Below are positions 36,501-48,500 of a DNA stretch of 64,000 nucleotides, in pieces; positions within the stretch are counted from its first letter, which is position 1; each line of letters starts with the position of its first letter. The notes below the pieces were generated by a model. The model had not been told where the DNA came from, did no database searches, and saw nothing but the letters and a program-made list of their open reading frames with translations. Source of the DNA: Diphasiastrum complanatum (lineage: Eukaryota; Streptophyta; Lycopodiopsida; Lycopodiales; Lycopodiaceae); NCBI GenBank assembly GCA_029204225.1, contig CM055092.1, positions 13,814,059 through 13,878,058 of the forward strand. Direction: 5' to 3'. Made by a program: the position numbers and the translations under genes.

Positions 36501-39500
36501 ATCAAAGATTTTCAGCCATAGGAACTTGGCGCCGGCTGGATTCTGGTCACAGTGGCGCCGGGAGCGGCGCCGGCGCCGTTGGCGCCGGGAGCAGCAGGGG
36601 CGCTGCTGGCGCCGGGGACATAGCTGGCGCCGATGGCGCCGCAAGTAAAGCTTGTAAAGGTAGCTTTACAACATCCACCCCACCTTTATAAAATCTGATG
36701 TCCTCATCAGATGTCAGATTAAAGTAAAGGTGTCTCCCAATTAAAATGACTATACATTTAAGCTACTAGGCACAGTACTCAATTTACTGGCCACTTTTTA
36801 TTAACATTGAAGCTGGCACACCACAAGTCGGAGGCTCAGCTCTTTGTACTGAAAAATTACATAACTTGAAAATATATCTTTGTCTGGGAAAAGCGTAGAT
36901 TTGATATCGCTTTCGTAAAACCCGAGAACCTTATTAATTGGTGACAGAGGCCTTTCTTTGAAATGTTCGCCCCTGTCGCTTCTGACTTTCGACTTTGGAA
37001 CTCCTTTGAGCTCCTGATTTGTCCTTGATGCACTTTGTGTTGAGCTCCCTGAGCTCCAGGTTTGTTCAGTTCCGCACAGGTATCAAGGCTCCCTGAGCCG
37101 AAGGATTTATCGTTTGATTGCCCACTTTATGGTCCACTCCGTGCCTTGTTGCTTCTGCACCTTGATTTCTCTCCTTGTCCAAGCCTGATCTTGATACTTT
37201 TCCATCTTGGCTCTTTAAGGTAGGCAAAGATTGAGTACTCCGCAATGCACCTCTCACTTAGCTTGAAGTAGCTCTTTGAATCAGCCCAAATGTAACCATT
37301 GACCTCGTGGAAAGCCAAAGTGTCGCACCAGTTTGATCCGCATCCGAACTATCTCTTCGCGTTTGTTTGAAGCACCATGTCCGTCGCGCAAAACTTGACT
37401 TTCACAATTCCATCACTGGTCAGTTGCCTCACAGTCAAAACAAGAAGTGTACATCGAGCTTGGCTTCAAGTAGCTCTCTTTGAATCAGACACATGCACCC
37501 AGAGTTTGCACTAGTCCGATCTCAACGCGAACTGTCCCTTAGCGTTCGTTCGAAATACCAAGTCTCTCATGCAAGACTCAACTTTCTCAGTTCCTTCATT
37601 GATCAGCTGCCTTACACGTAACACAAGCCAGCGTACTCATATGTTTCCTCATCATTGTTGGTCCAGAGAAAGCCTATAACAAACTTTCCTTTCCACAACA
37701 AAAACTTGTCAACTTATTAGGTCCAAAGTTCGCCAGTCTCCTCGTGTGAGTATGGCTAGGTCACCTTGAATTTGCCCCCATTTTGATCAACTTTAATTCA
37801 AAATTTGCCCCAAGAGAGAGGTGTGTGTGATAGTTCCCCTCCACTTAATAAATCAGCTGATCGGACTTTAGAGTAGAGTTCTTCGGACAAAAAGCCTTTC
37901 CAACACTTTGCTTCCCATCTGCTAGGATTATGGCTCGATCCAACTTGTTGCCAATCTCTGAAGAGGATCCTAGTCTTTTCCCCTTTGAGGAAAAACCCAA
38001 CCGATACTGGATATCACCCATACTCAGTGAGTTTCAGTTCCGAAGGTGGCCGTCCCAAAATGAAGACCAACTGCTCCATAGAAGATCTCCCCTGAAATTG
38101 CCCTTTCCAACTTTTGACTTCCTGCTTGCGTCTGGTGGGCGTTGTCGCAAATGAAACTAACCCAAGAGATAGGCTAGCCATCCATCCTTTGCAAACATTG
38201 AGTCGTTTCGTTGTCGTTCACGTGTGAGTACTTGAACTGCAAATCCGCCCCACAGATTCTGTAGTCCTCTTTGTTTGATGGTATCAGCCTTCAAAAGAAA
38301 AGGTTCCTTCTCGAGCCATCAGCTCCTTGTATCACAAGCAATCATGCAAACCAGGAAAAGCACGAGTACTAAGACTCACCACGAATACATACAAGTAAGA
38401 CACTCAGGCAGGTTTACTAACAAGTAACAAAGACAAGGTCCCCCTTTGAGATGGTCCTGCCAACGGACCTTTGCCTGGCCGCGCCCATACAAATCGATCA
38501 CAGAATCAGCCCACATAGGACACCCCTCCAACCATCCGTGCTTTCACCATTAAGCAGCACATTGCCTCAGTCACGCCCCACCACTTTTTGGTCGATAGCC
38601 CTTATAGCTAAACGATCGGCAGCTATCCCGCACCGGCAGCTAACCACCCGTGCTTTACACCCGAATTCGAGCAGCATCTCTGTATCAATGGTTAACCCGT
38701 ACAGTTCGAATATGTCGCCCCGCACCCCACAAGGTACAGACCGTGCTTTCACCTCCCTAGGCAGCACTTTGCCTCATCCGTCCTACGTGCAGACAGCGCC
38801 AGGCCCGAACCGCGAGAACTGACCGTGCTTACACCTCAAGGGCAGCACTTTGACTCATCAAGTTCCCCGTTCTGCCGACCACCCCGACCGTGGACGCACC
38901 CGTGCTTACACTGTGGGCAGCACCTTGCACAACAGTTGTCTTGATGAACCCCAAACCGTGGCCATTTCCGTGAGATCCGCATAGCTGACCGGCCAGTCGG
39001 CTCTGATACCACATGTAGCGCAGGCATCCCAAAGGGAGCCGGGAACCACGACTTAGCTTCCCAGCCTTCAACTCTTGCCATCCAAACCCACTTGACATAC
39101 AAGCAGCCAACTCGCCAACAACGATCAGACTTAACCAACATGAAGTTCCGAAAACCAACATTGAGATCCAACCTGGCGCCATGCCAGATCGGGGGTCCCG
39201 ATGTGGGTGACTTCCCTCCAAGCAAGCCGCCCGACATACATCAAACTTAACCAACTCGAAGCTTCGTTACAAACGAGTAACATCCATTCCAAGCAAGCGG
39301 TCTGACTTACATCAGACTTAACCAACTGAAAGCTTCGTCACGAGCGCTGGAAGCCAACCTGGCGCCACGCCAGACTGGACAGCCATAAACAGGTAACATC
39401 CACCCAAGCAAGCCATCCAACTCAGCCGACAGGTTAGAGCCCGTTCCCCAAGAGCTTAACCCATTCACGTTCATGCAAGGAACACTCAGAACCACAAGCC

Positions 39501-42500
39501 GCGACAGATATGGCAACAACCAGTTCCTGGACCAAATGGTCCCGACAGCATACCGCTGGCGCCACGGACCGAATGGTCCCGACGGCATACCGCTGGCGTC
39601 CCGGGATACGACCCTCAGCTATGTGCCAAATTAAAAATTTGGAAAGCGGCCTTACAACTGGCGCTTTTACCGAACACTGAAACCCAGAAGGTAATCAGAG
39701 TCAGTTTGAGGAAAATCCCACTTTATTGATAAATCTGAGAAGGTTACATTTCAAGTGTGTGACCGACCCTAGTCTCCGGGGCGCTAGCATGCCAAGGCGA
39801 GAGCCATGACAACATTCCAGCAAGGGAGGCTGAGACTTGGTTGGAGCTCGCCCTGAGTCGCAACCCGCACTCCCCTATAGTATTGGTGTGATTCGGCACC
39901 CCCCCTCATACCAAGCACTCTACCCAAGCTGGTAAAGCACGTTTTTCTCTCTCTAGGATTTTCTCTTTCTAGAAAGTCATTTTCTCTCTCTAGATTTTAT
40001 TGATCCCCAGGCTTCCTTTAATCATGCCTAGATCGTGTGAGGTGATTGCACATCGATCTGAGCTCTCTGGACTTCGCTAGAACCGATCAAAGATTTTCAG
40101 CCATAGGAACTTGGCGCCGGCTGGATTCTGGTCACAGTGGCGCCGGGAGCGGCGCCGGCGCCGGTGGCGCCGGGAGCAGCAGGGGCGCTGCTGGCGCCGG
40201 GGACATAGCTGGCGCCGATGGCGCCGCAAGTAAAGCTTGTAAAGGTAGCTTTACAACACCAGCGGTATGCCGTCGGGACCATTCGGTCCGTGGCGCCAGC
40301 GGTATGCTGTCGGGACCATTTGGTCCAAGAACTGGTTGTTTCCATATCTGTCGCGGCTTGTGGTTCTGAGTGTTCCTTGCATGAACGTGAATGGGTTAAG
40401 CTCTTGGGGAACGGGCTCTAACCTGTCGGCTGAGTTGGATGGCTTGCTTGGGTGGATGTTACCTGTTTATGGCTGTCCAGTCTGGCGTGGCGCCAGGTTG
40501 GCTTCCAGCGCTCGTGACGAAGCTTTCAGTTGGTTAAGTCTGATGTAAGTCAGACCGCTTGCTTGGAATGGATGTTACTCGTTTGTAACGAAGCTTCGAG
40601 TTGGTTAAGTTTGATGTATGTCGGGCGGCTTGCTTGGAGGGAAGTCACCCACGTCGGGACCCCCGATTTGGCATGGCGCCAGGTTGGATCTCAATGTTGG
40701 TCCTCGGAACTTCAAGTTGGTTAAGTCTGATCGTTGTTGGCGAGTTGGCTGCTTGTATGTCAAGTGGGTTCGGATGGCAAGAGTTGAAGGCTGGGAAGCT
40801 AAGTCGTGGTTCCCGGCTCCCTTTGGGATGCCTGCGCTACATGTGGTATCAGAGCCGACTGGCCGGTCAGCTATGCGAATCTCACGGAAATGGCCACGGT
40901 TCGGGGTTCATCAAGACAACTGTTGTGCAAGGTGCTGCCCACAGTGTAAGCACGGGTGCGTCCACTGTCGGGGTGGTTGGCAGGACTGGGGCTTGATGAG
41001 TCAAAGTGCTGCCCTTGAGGTGTAAGCACGGTCAGTTTCCGCAGTTCGGGCCTGGCGCCGTCTGCACGTAGGACAGATGAGGCAATGTGCTGCCATTAGG
41101 ATGGTGTAAGCACGGTCTGTGCCTTGTGGGGTGCGGGGTGACATATTCACGATGACCACCGTTCGTTTAGCTATAAGGGCTATCGACCAAATTTGGTGGG
41201 GGCGTTACTGAGGCAATGTGCTGCCTAACGGTGAAAGCACGGGTGCGTCCACGATTTGGGTGGTATGCTGCCGATCGTTTAGCTATAAGGGCTATCGACC
41301 AAATTTGGTGGGGGCGTTACTGAGGCAATGTGCTGCCTAACGGTGAAAGCACGGGTGCGTCCACGGGGGTGGTATATTCAAGGATAGCTGCCATTCGTTT
41401 AGCTATAAGGGCTATCGACCAAATTTTGTGGGGGCGTTACTGAGGCAATGTGCTGCCTAACGGTGAAAGCACGGGTGCGTCCACGATTGGGGGGTACGCT
41501 GCCGATCGTTTAGCTATAAGGGCTATCGACTAGATTTGGTGGGGGCGTTACTGAGGCAATGTGCTGCCTGACGGTGAAAGCACGGGTGCGTCCACGGGGG
41601 TGGTATATTCAAGGATAGCTGCCGATCGTTTAGCTATAAGGGCTATCGACCAAAAAGTGGTGGGGCGTGACTGAGGCAATGTGCTGCTTAATGGTGAAAG
41701 CACGGATGGTTGGAGGGGTGTCCTATGTGGGCTGATTCTGTGATCGATTTGTATGGGCGCGGCCAGGCAAAGGTCCGTTGGCAGGACCATCTCAAAGGGG
41801 GACCTTGTCTTTGTTACTTGTTAGTAAACCTGCCTGAGTGTCTTACTTGTATGTATTCGTGGTGAGTCTTAGTACTCGTGCTTTGCCTGGTTTGCATGAT
41901 TGCTTGTGATACAAGGAGCTGATAGCTCGAGAATGAACCTTTTCTTTTGAAGGCTGATACCATCAAACAAAGAGGACTACAGAATCTGTGGGGCGGATTT
42001 GCAGTTCAAGTACTCACACGTGAACGACAACGAAACGACTCGATGTTTGCAAAGGATGGATGGCTAGCCTATTTCTTGGGTTAGTTTCATTTGCGACAAC
42101 GCCCACCAGACGCAAGCAGGAAGTCAAAAGTTGGAAAGGGCAATTTCAGGGGAGATCTTCTATGGAGCAGTTGGTCTTCATTTTGGGACGGCCACCTTCG
42201 GAACTGAAACTCACTGAGCATGGGTGATATCCAGTATCAGTTGGGTTTTTCCTCAAAGGGGAAAAGACTAGGATCCTCTTCAGAGATTGGCAACAAGTTG
42301 GATCGAGCCATAATCCTAGCAGATGGGAAGCAAAGTGTTGGAAAGGCTTTTTGTCCGAAGAACTCTACTCTAAAGTCCGATCAGCTGATTTATTAAGTGG
42401 AGGGGAACTATCACACACACCTCTCTCTTGGGGCAAATTTTGAATTAAAGTTGATCAAAATGGGGGCAAATTCAAGGTGACCTAGCCATACTCACACGAG

Positions 42501-45500
42501 GAGACTGGCGAACTTTGGACCTAATAAGTTGACAAGTTTTTGTTGTGGAAAGGAAAGTTTGTTATAGGCTTTCTCTGGACCAACAATGATGAGGAAACAT
42601 ATGAGTACGCTGGCTTGTGTTACGTGTAAGGCAGCTGATCAATGAAGGAACTGAGAAAGTTGAGTCTTGCATGAGAGACTTGGTATTTCGAACGAACGCT
42701 AAGGGACAGTTCGCGTTGAGATCGGACTAGTGCAAACTCTGGGTGCATGTGTCTGATTCAAAGAGAGCTACTTGAAGCCAAGCTCGATGTACACTTCTTG
42801 TTTTGACTGTGAGGCAACTGACCAGTGATGGAATTGTGAAAGTCAAGTTTTGCGCGACGGACATGGTGCTTCAAACAAACGCGAAGAGATAGTTCGGATG
42901 CGGATCAAATTGGTGCGACCTTTGGCTTTCCACGAGGTCAATGGTTACATTTGGGCTGATTCAAAGAGCTACTTCAAGCTAAGTGAGAGGTGCATTGCGG
43001 AGTACTCAATCTTTGCCTACCTTAAAGAGCCAAGATGGAAAAGTATCAAGATCAGGCTGGGACAAGGAGAGAAATCAAGGTGCAGAAGCAACAAGGCACG
43101 AAGTGGACCATAAAGTGTGCAATCAAACGATAAATCCTTCGGCTCAGGGAGCCTTGATACTTGTGCGGAACTGAACAAATCTGGAGCTCAGGGAGCTCAA
43201 CACAAAGTGCATCAAGGACAAATCAGGAGCTCAAAGGAGTTCCAAAGTCGAAAGTCAGAAGCGACAGGGGCGAACATTTCAAAGAAAGGCCTCTGTCACC
43301 AGTTAATAAGGTTCTCGGGTTTTACGAAAGCGATATCAAATCTACGCTTTTCCCAGACAAAGATATATTTTCAAGTTATGTAATTTTTCAGTACAAAGAG
43401 CTGAGCCTCCGACTTGTGGTGTGCCAGCTTCAATGTTAATAAAAAGTGGCCAGTAAATTGAGTACTGTGCCAAGTAGCTTAAATGTATAGTAATTTTAAT
43501 TGGGAGACACCTTTACTTTAATCTGACATCTGATGAGGACATCAGATTTTATAAAGGTGGGGTGGATGTTGTAAAGCTACCTTTACAAGCTTTACTTCCG
43601 GCGCCATCGGCGCCAGCTATGTCCCCGGCGCCAGCAGCGCCCCTGCTGCTCCCGGCGCCAACGGCACCGGCGCCGCTCCCGGCGCCACTGTGACCAGAAT
43701 CCAGCCGGCGCCAAGTTCCTATGGCTGAAAATCTTTGATCGGTTCTAGCGAAGTCCAGAGAGCTCAGATCGATGTGCAATCACCTCACACGATCTAGGCA
43801 TGATTAAAGGAAGCCTGGGGATCAATAAAATCTAGAGAGAGAAAATGACTTTCTAGAAAGAGAAAATCCTAGAGAGAGAAAAACGTGCTTTACCAGCTTG
43901 GGTAGAGTGCTTGGTATGAGGGGGGGTGCCGAATCACACCAATACTATAGGGGAGTGCGGGTTGCGACTCAGGGCGAGCTCCAACCAAGTCTCAGCCTCC
44001 CTTGCTGGAATGTTGTCATGGCTCTCGCCTTGGCATGCTAGCGCCCCGGAGACTAGGGTCGGTCACACACTTGAAATGTAACCTTCTCAGATTTATCAAT
44101 AAAGTGGGATTTTCCTCAAACTGACTCTGATTACCTTCTGGGTTTCAGTGTTCGGTAAAAGCGCCAGTTGTAAGGCCGCTTTCAAAATTTTTAACTTGGC
44201 ACATAGCTGAGGGTCGTATCCCGGGACGCCAGCGGTATGCCGTCGGGACCATTCGGTCCGTGGCGCCAGCGGTATGCTGTCGGGACCATTTGGTCCAAGA
44301 ACTGGTTGTTTCCATATCTGTCGCGGCTTGTGGTTCTGAATGTTCCTTGCATGAACGTGAATGGGTTAAGCTCTTGGGGAACGGGCTCTAACCTGTCGGC
44401 TGAGTTGGATGGCTTGCTTGGGTGGATGTTACCTGTTTATGGCTGTCCAGTCTGGCGTGGCGCCAGGTTGGCTTCCAGCGCTCGTGACGAAGCTTTCAGT
44501 TGGTTAAGTCTGATGTAAGTCAGACCGCTTGCTTGGAATGGATGTTACTCGTTTGTAACAAAGCTTTCAGTTGGTTAAGTCTGATGTAAGTCAGACCGCT
44601 TGCTTGGAATGGATGTTACTCGTTTGTAACGAAGCTTCGAGTTGGTTAAGTTTGATGTATGTCGGGCGGCTTGCTTGGAGGGAAGTCACCCACGTCGGGA
44701 CCCCCGATCTGGCATGGCGCCAGGTTGGATCTCAATGTTGGTCCTCGGAACTTCAAGTTGGTTAAGTCTGATCGTTGTTGGCGAGTTGGCTGCTTGTATG
44801 TCAAGTGGGTTCGGATGGCAAGAGTTGAAGGCTGAGAAGCTAAGTCGTGGTTCCCGGCTCCCTTTGGGATGCCTGCGCTACATCTGGACTCCGCTAGAAC
44901 CGATTAAAGATTTTCAGCCATAGGAACTTGGCGCCGGCTGGATTCTGGTCACAGTGGCGCCGGGAGCGGCACTGGCGCCGTTGGCGCCGGGAGCAGTAGG
45001 GGTGCTGCTGGCGCCGGGGACATAGCTGGCGCCGATGGCGCCGGAAGTAAAGCTTGTAAAGGTAGCTTTACAACATCCACCCCACCTTTATAAAATCTGA
45101 TGTCCTCATCAGATGTCAGATTAAAGTAAAGGTGTCTCCCAATTAAAATGACTATACATTTAAGCTACTTGGCACAGTACTCAATTTACTAGCCACTTTT
45201 TATTAACATTGAAGCTGGCACACCACAAGTCGGAGGCTCAGCTCTTTGTACTGAAAAATTACATAACTTGAAAAAAATATCTTTGTCTGGGAAAAGCGTA
45301 GATTTGATATCGCTTTCGTAAAACCCGAGAACCTTATTAACTGGTGACAGAGGCCTTTCTTTGAAATGTACGCCCCTGTCGCTTCTGACTTTCGACTTTG
45401 GAACTCCTTTGAGCTCCTGATTTGTCCTTGATGCACTTTGTGTTGAGCTCCCTGAGCTCCGAATTTGTTCAGTTCCGCACAGGTATCAAGGCTCCCTGAG

Positions 45501-48500
45501 CCGAAGGATTTATCGTTTGATTGCCCACTTTATGGTCCACTCCGTGCCTTGTTGCTTCTGCACCTTGATTTCTCTCCTTGTCCCAGCCTGATCTTGATAC
45601 TTTTCCATCTTGGCTATTTAAGGTAGGCAAAGATTGAGTACTCCGCAATGCACCTCTCACTTAGCTTGAAGTAGCTCTTTGAATCAGCCCAAATGTAACC
45701 ATTGACCTCCTGGAAAGCCAAAGGGTCGCACCAGTTTGATCCGCATCCGAACTATCTCTTCGCGTTTGTTTGAAGCACCATGTCCGTCGCGCAAAACTTG
45801 ACTTTCACAATTCCATCACTGGTCAGTTGCCTCACAGTCAAAAGAAGAAGTGTACATCGAGCTTGGCTTCAAGTAGCTCTCTTTGAATCAGACACATGCA
45901 CCCAAAGTTTGCACTAGTCCGATCTCAACGCGAACTGTCCCTTAGCGTCCGTTCGAAATACCAAGTCTCTCATGCAAGACTCAACTTTCACAGTTCCTTC
46001 ATTGATCAGTTGCCTTACACGTAACACAAGCCAGCGTACTCATATGTTTCCTCATCATTGCTGGTTCAGAGAAAGCCTATAACAAACTTTCCTTTCCACA
46101 ACAAAAACTTGTCAACTTATTATGTCCAAAGTTCGCCAGTCTCCTCGTGTGAGTATGGCTAGGTCACCTTGAATTTGCCCCCATTTTGATCAACTTTCAT
46201 TCAAAATTTGCCCCAAGAGAGAGGTGTGTGTAATAGTTCCCCTCCACTTATAAAATCAGCTGATCGGACTTAGAGTAGAGTTCTTCGGACAAAAAGCCTT
46301 TCCAACAGTTTGCTTCCCATCTGCTAGGATTATGGCTCGATCCAACTTGTTGCCAATCTCTGAAGAGGATCCTAGTCTCTTCCCCTTTGAGGAAAAACCC
46401 AACTGATACTGGATATCACCCATGCTCAGTGAGTTTCAGTTCCGAAGGTGGCCGTCCCAAAATGAAGACCAACTGCTCCATAGAGGATCTCCCCTGAAAT
46501 TGCCCTTTCCAACTTTTGACTTCCTGCTTGCGTCTGGTGGGCGTTGTCGCAAATGAAACTAACCCAAGAAACAGGCTAGCCATCCATCCTTTGCAAACAT
46601 TGAGTCGTTTCGTTGTCGTTCACGTGTGAGTACTTGAACTGCAAATCCGCCCCACAGATTCTGTAGTCCTCTTTGTTTGATGGTATCAGCCTTCAAAAGA
46701 AAAGGTTCCTTCTCGAGCCATCAGCTCCTTGTATCACAAGCAATCATGCAAACCAGGCAAAGCACGAGTACTAAGACTCACCACGAATACATACAAGTAA
46801 GACATTCAGGCAGGTTTACTAACAAGTAACAAAGACAAGGTCCCCCTTTGAGATGGTCCTGCCAACGGACCTTTGCTTGGCCGCGCCCATACAAATCGAT
46901 CACAGAATCAGCCCACATAGGACACCCCTCCAACCATCTGTGCTTTCACCATTAAGCAGCACATTGCCTCAGTCACGCCCCACCAGTTTTTGGTCGATAG
47001 CCCTTATAGCTAAACGATCGGCAGCTATCCTTGAATATACCACCCCCGTGGACGCACCCGTGCTTTCACCGTCAGGCAGCACATTGCCTCAGTAACGCCC
47101 CCACCAAATCTAGTCGATAGTCCTTATAGCTAAACGATCGGCAGCGCACCTCCCAATCGTGGACGCACCCGTGCTTTCACCGTTAGGCAGCACATTGCCT
47201 CAGTAACGCCCCCACCAAATTTGGTCAATAGCCCTTATAGCTAAACGAATGGCAGCTATCCTTGAATATACCACCCCCGTGGACGCACCCGTGCTTTCAC
47301 CGTTAGGCAGCACATTGCCTCAGTAAACGCCCCCACCAAATTTAGTCGATAGCCCTTATAGCTAAACGATCGGCAGCATACCACCCAAATCGTGGACGCA
47401 CCCGTGCTTTCACCGTTAGGCAGCACATCGCCTCAGTAACGCCCCCACCAAATTTGGTCGATAGCCCTTATAGCTAAACGAACGGTGGCCATCGCGAATA
47501 TGTCACCCCGCACCCCACAAGGCACAGACCGTGCTTACATCATCCTAATGGCAGCACATTGTCTCATCTGTCCTACGTGCAGACGGCGCCAGGCCCGAAC
47601 CGCGGAAACAAACCGTGCTTACACCTCAAGGGCAGCACTTTGACTCATCAAGCCCCCGTCCTGCCAACCACCCCGACCGTGGACGCACCCGTGCTTACAC
47701 TGTGGGCAGCACCTTGCACAACAGTTGTCTTGATGAACCCCAAACCGTGGCCATGTCCGTGAGATCCGCATAGCTGACCGGCCAGTCGGCCCTGATACCA
47801 CATGTAGCGCAGGCATTCCAAAGGGAGCCGGGAACCACGACTTAGCTTCCCAGCTTTCAACTCTTGCCATCCAAACCCACTTGACATACAAGCATCCAAC
47901 TCGCCAACAACGATCAGACTTAACCAACTTGAAGTTCCGAAAACCAACATTGAGATCCAACCTGGCGCCATGCCAGATCGGGGGTCCCGATGTGGGTGAC
48001 TTCCCTCCAAGCAAGCCGCCCGACATACATCAAACTTAACCAACTCGAAGCTTCGTTACAAACGAGTAACATCCATTCCAAGCAAGCGGTCTGACTTACA
48101 TCAGACTTAACCAACTGAAAGCTTCGTCACGACCGCAGGAAGCCAACCTGGCGTCACGCCACACTTGACAGCCATAAACAGGTAACATCCACCCAAGCAA
48201 GCCATCCAACTCAGCCGACAGGCTAGAGCCCGTTCCCCAAGAGCTTAACCCATTCACGTTCATGCAAGGAACACTCAGAACCACAAGCCGCGACAGATAT
48301 GGAAACAACCAGTTCCTGGACCAAATGGTCCCGACAGCATACCGCTCGCGCCACCGACCGAATGGTCCCGACGGCATACCGTTAAAAATTTTGAAAGCGG
48401 CCTTACAACTGGCGCTTTTATCGAACACTGAAACCCAGAAGGTAATCAGAGTCAGTTTGAGGAAAATCCCACTTTATTGATAAATCTGAGAAGGTTACAT

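Larger units (their letters stand above)
31845..40258 (-). mobile_element. Tandem LARD array: LTR1-internal1-LTR2-internal2-LTR3
   Basis: Three near-identical LTRs (31845-33088, 35430-36673, 39014-40258; 1,244-1,245 bp, TGT..ACA ends in minus reading) alternate with two non-coding internal regions (33089-35429, 36674-39013; about 2,340 bp). Each internal region has a perfect initiator-Met primer-binding site beside one LTR and a purine tract beside the next. No gag or pol similarity is visible, so this is a non-autonomous LARD-type retrotransposon. Shared middle LTRs point to unequal recombination or insertion followed by exchange. Confidence 0.9.
40259..44882 (+). mobile_element. LARD element in plus orientation: partial LTR4, internal3, LTR5
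   Basis: LTR4 (40259-40841) lacks its first half. Primer-binding site at 40844-40856, internal region 40842-43566 (2,725 bp), purine tract AAAGGTGGGGTGGA and complete LTR5 (43567-44882, 1,316 bp). It is the inverted counterpart of the arrays on both sides. Confidence 0.9.

Noticed and set aside
41150-41650. Possible CRISPR-like array
   Set aside because: Units are about 115 bp, alternate between two types and sit in a plant retrotransposon; there is no spacer-repeat structure.
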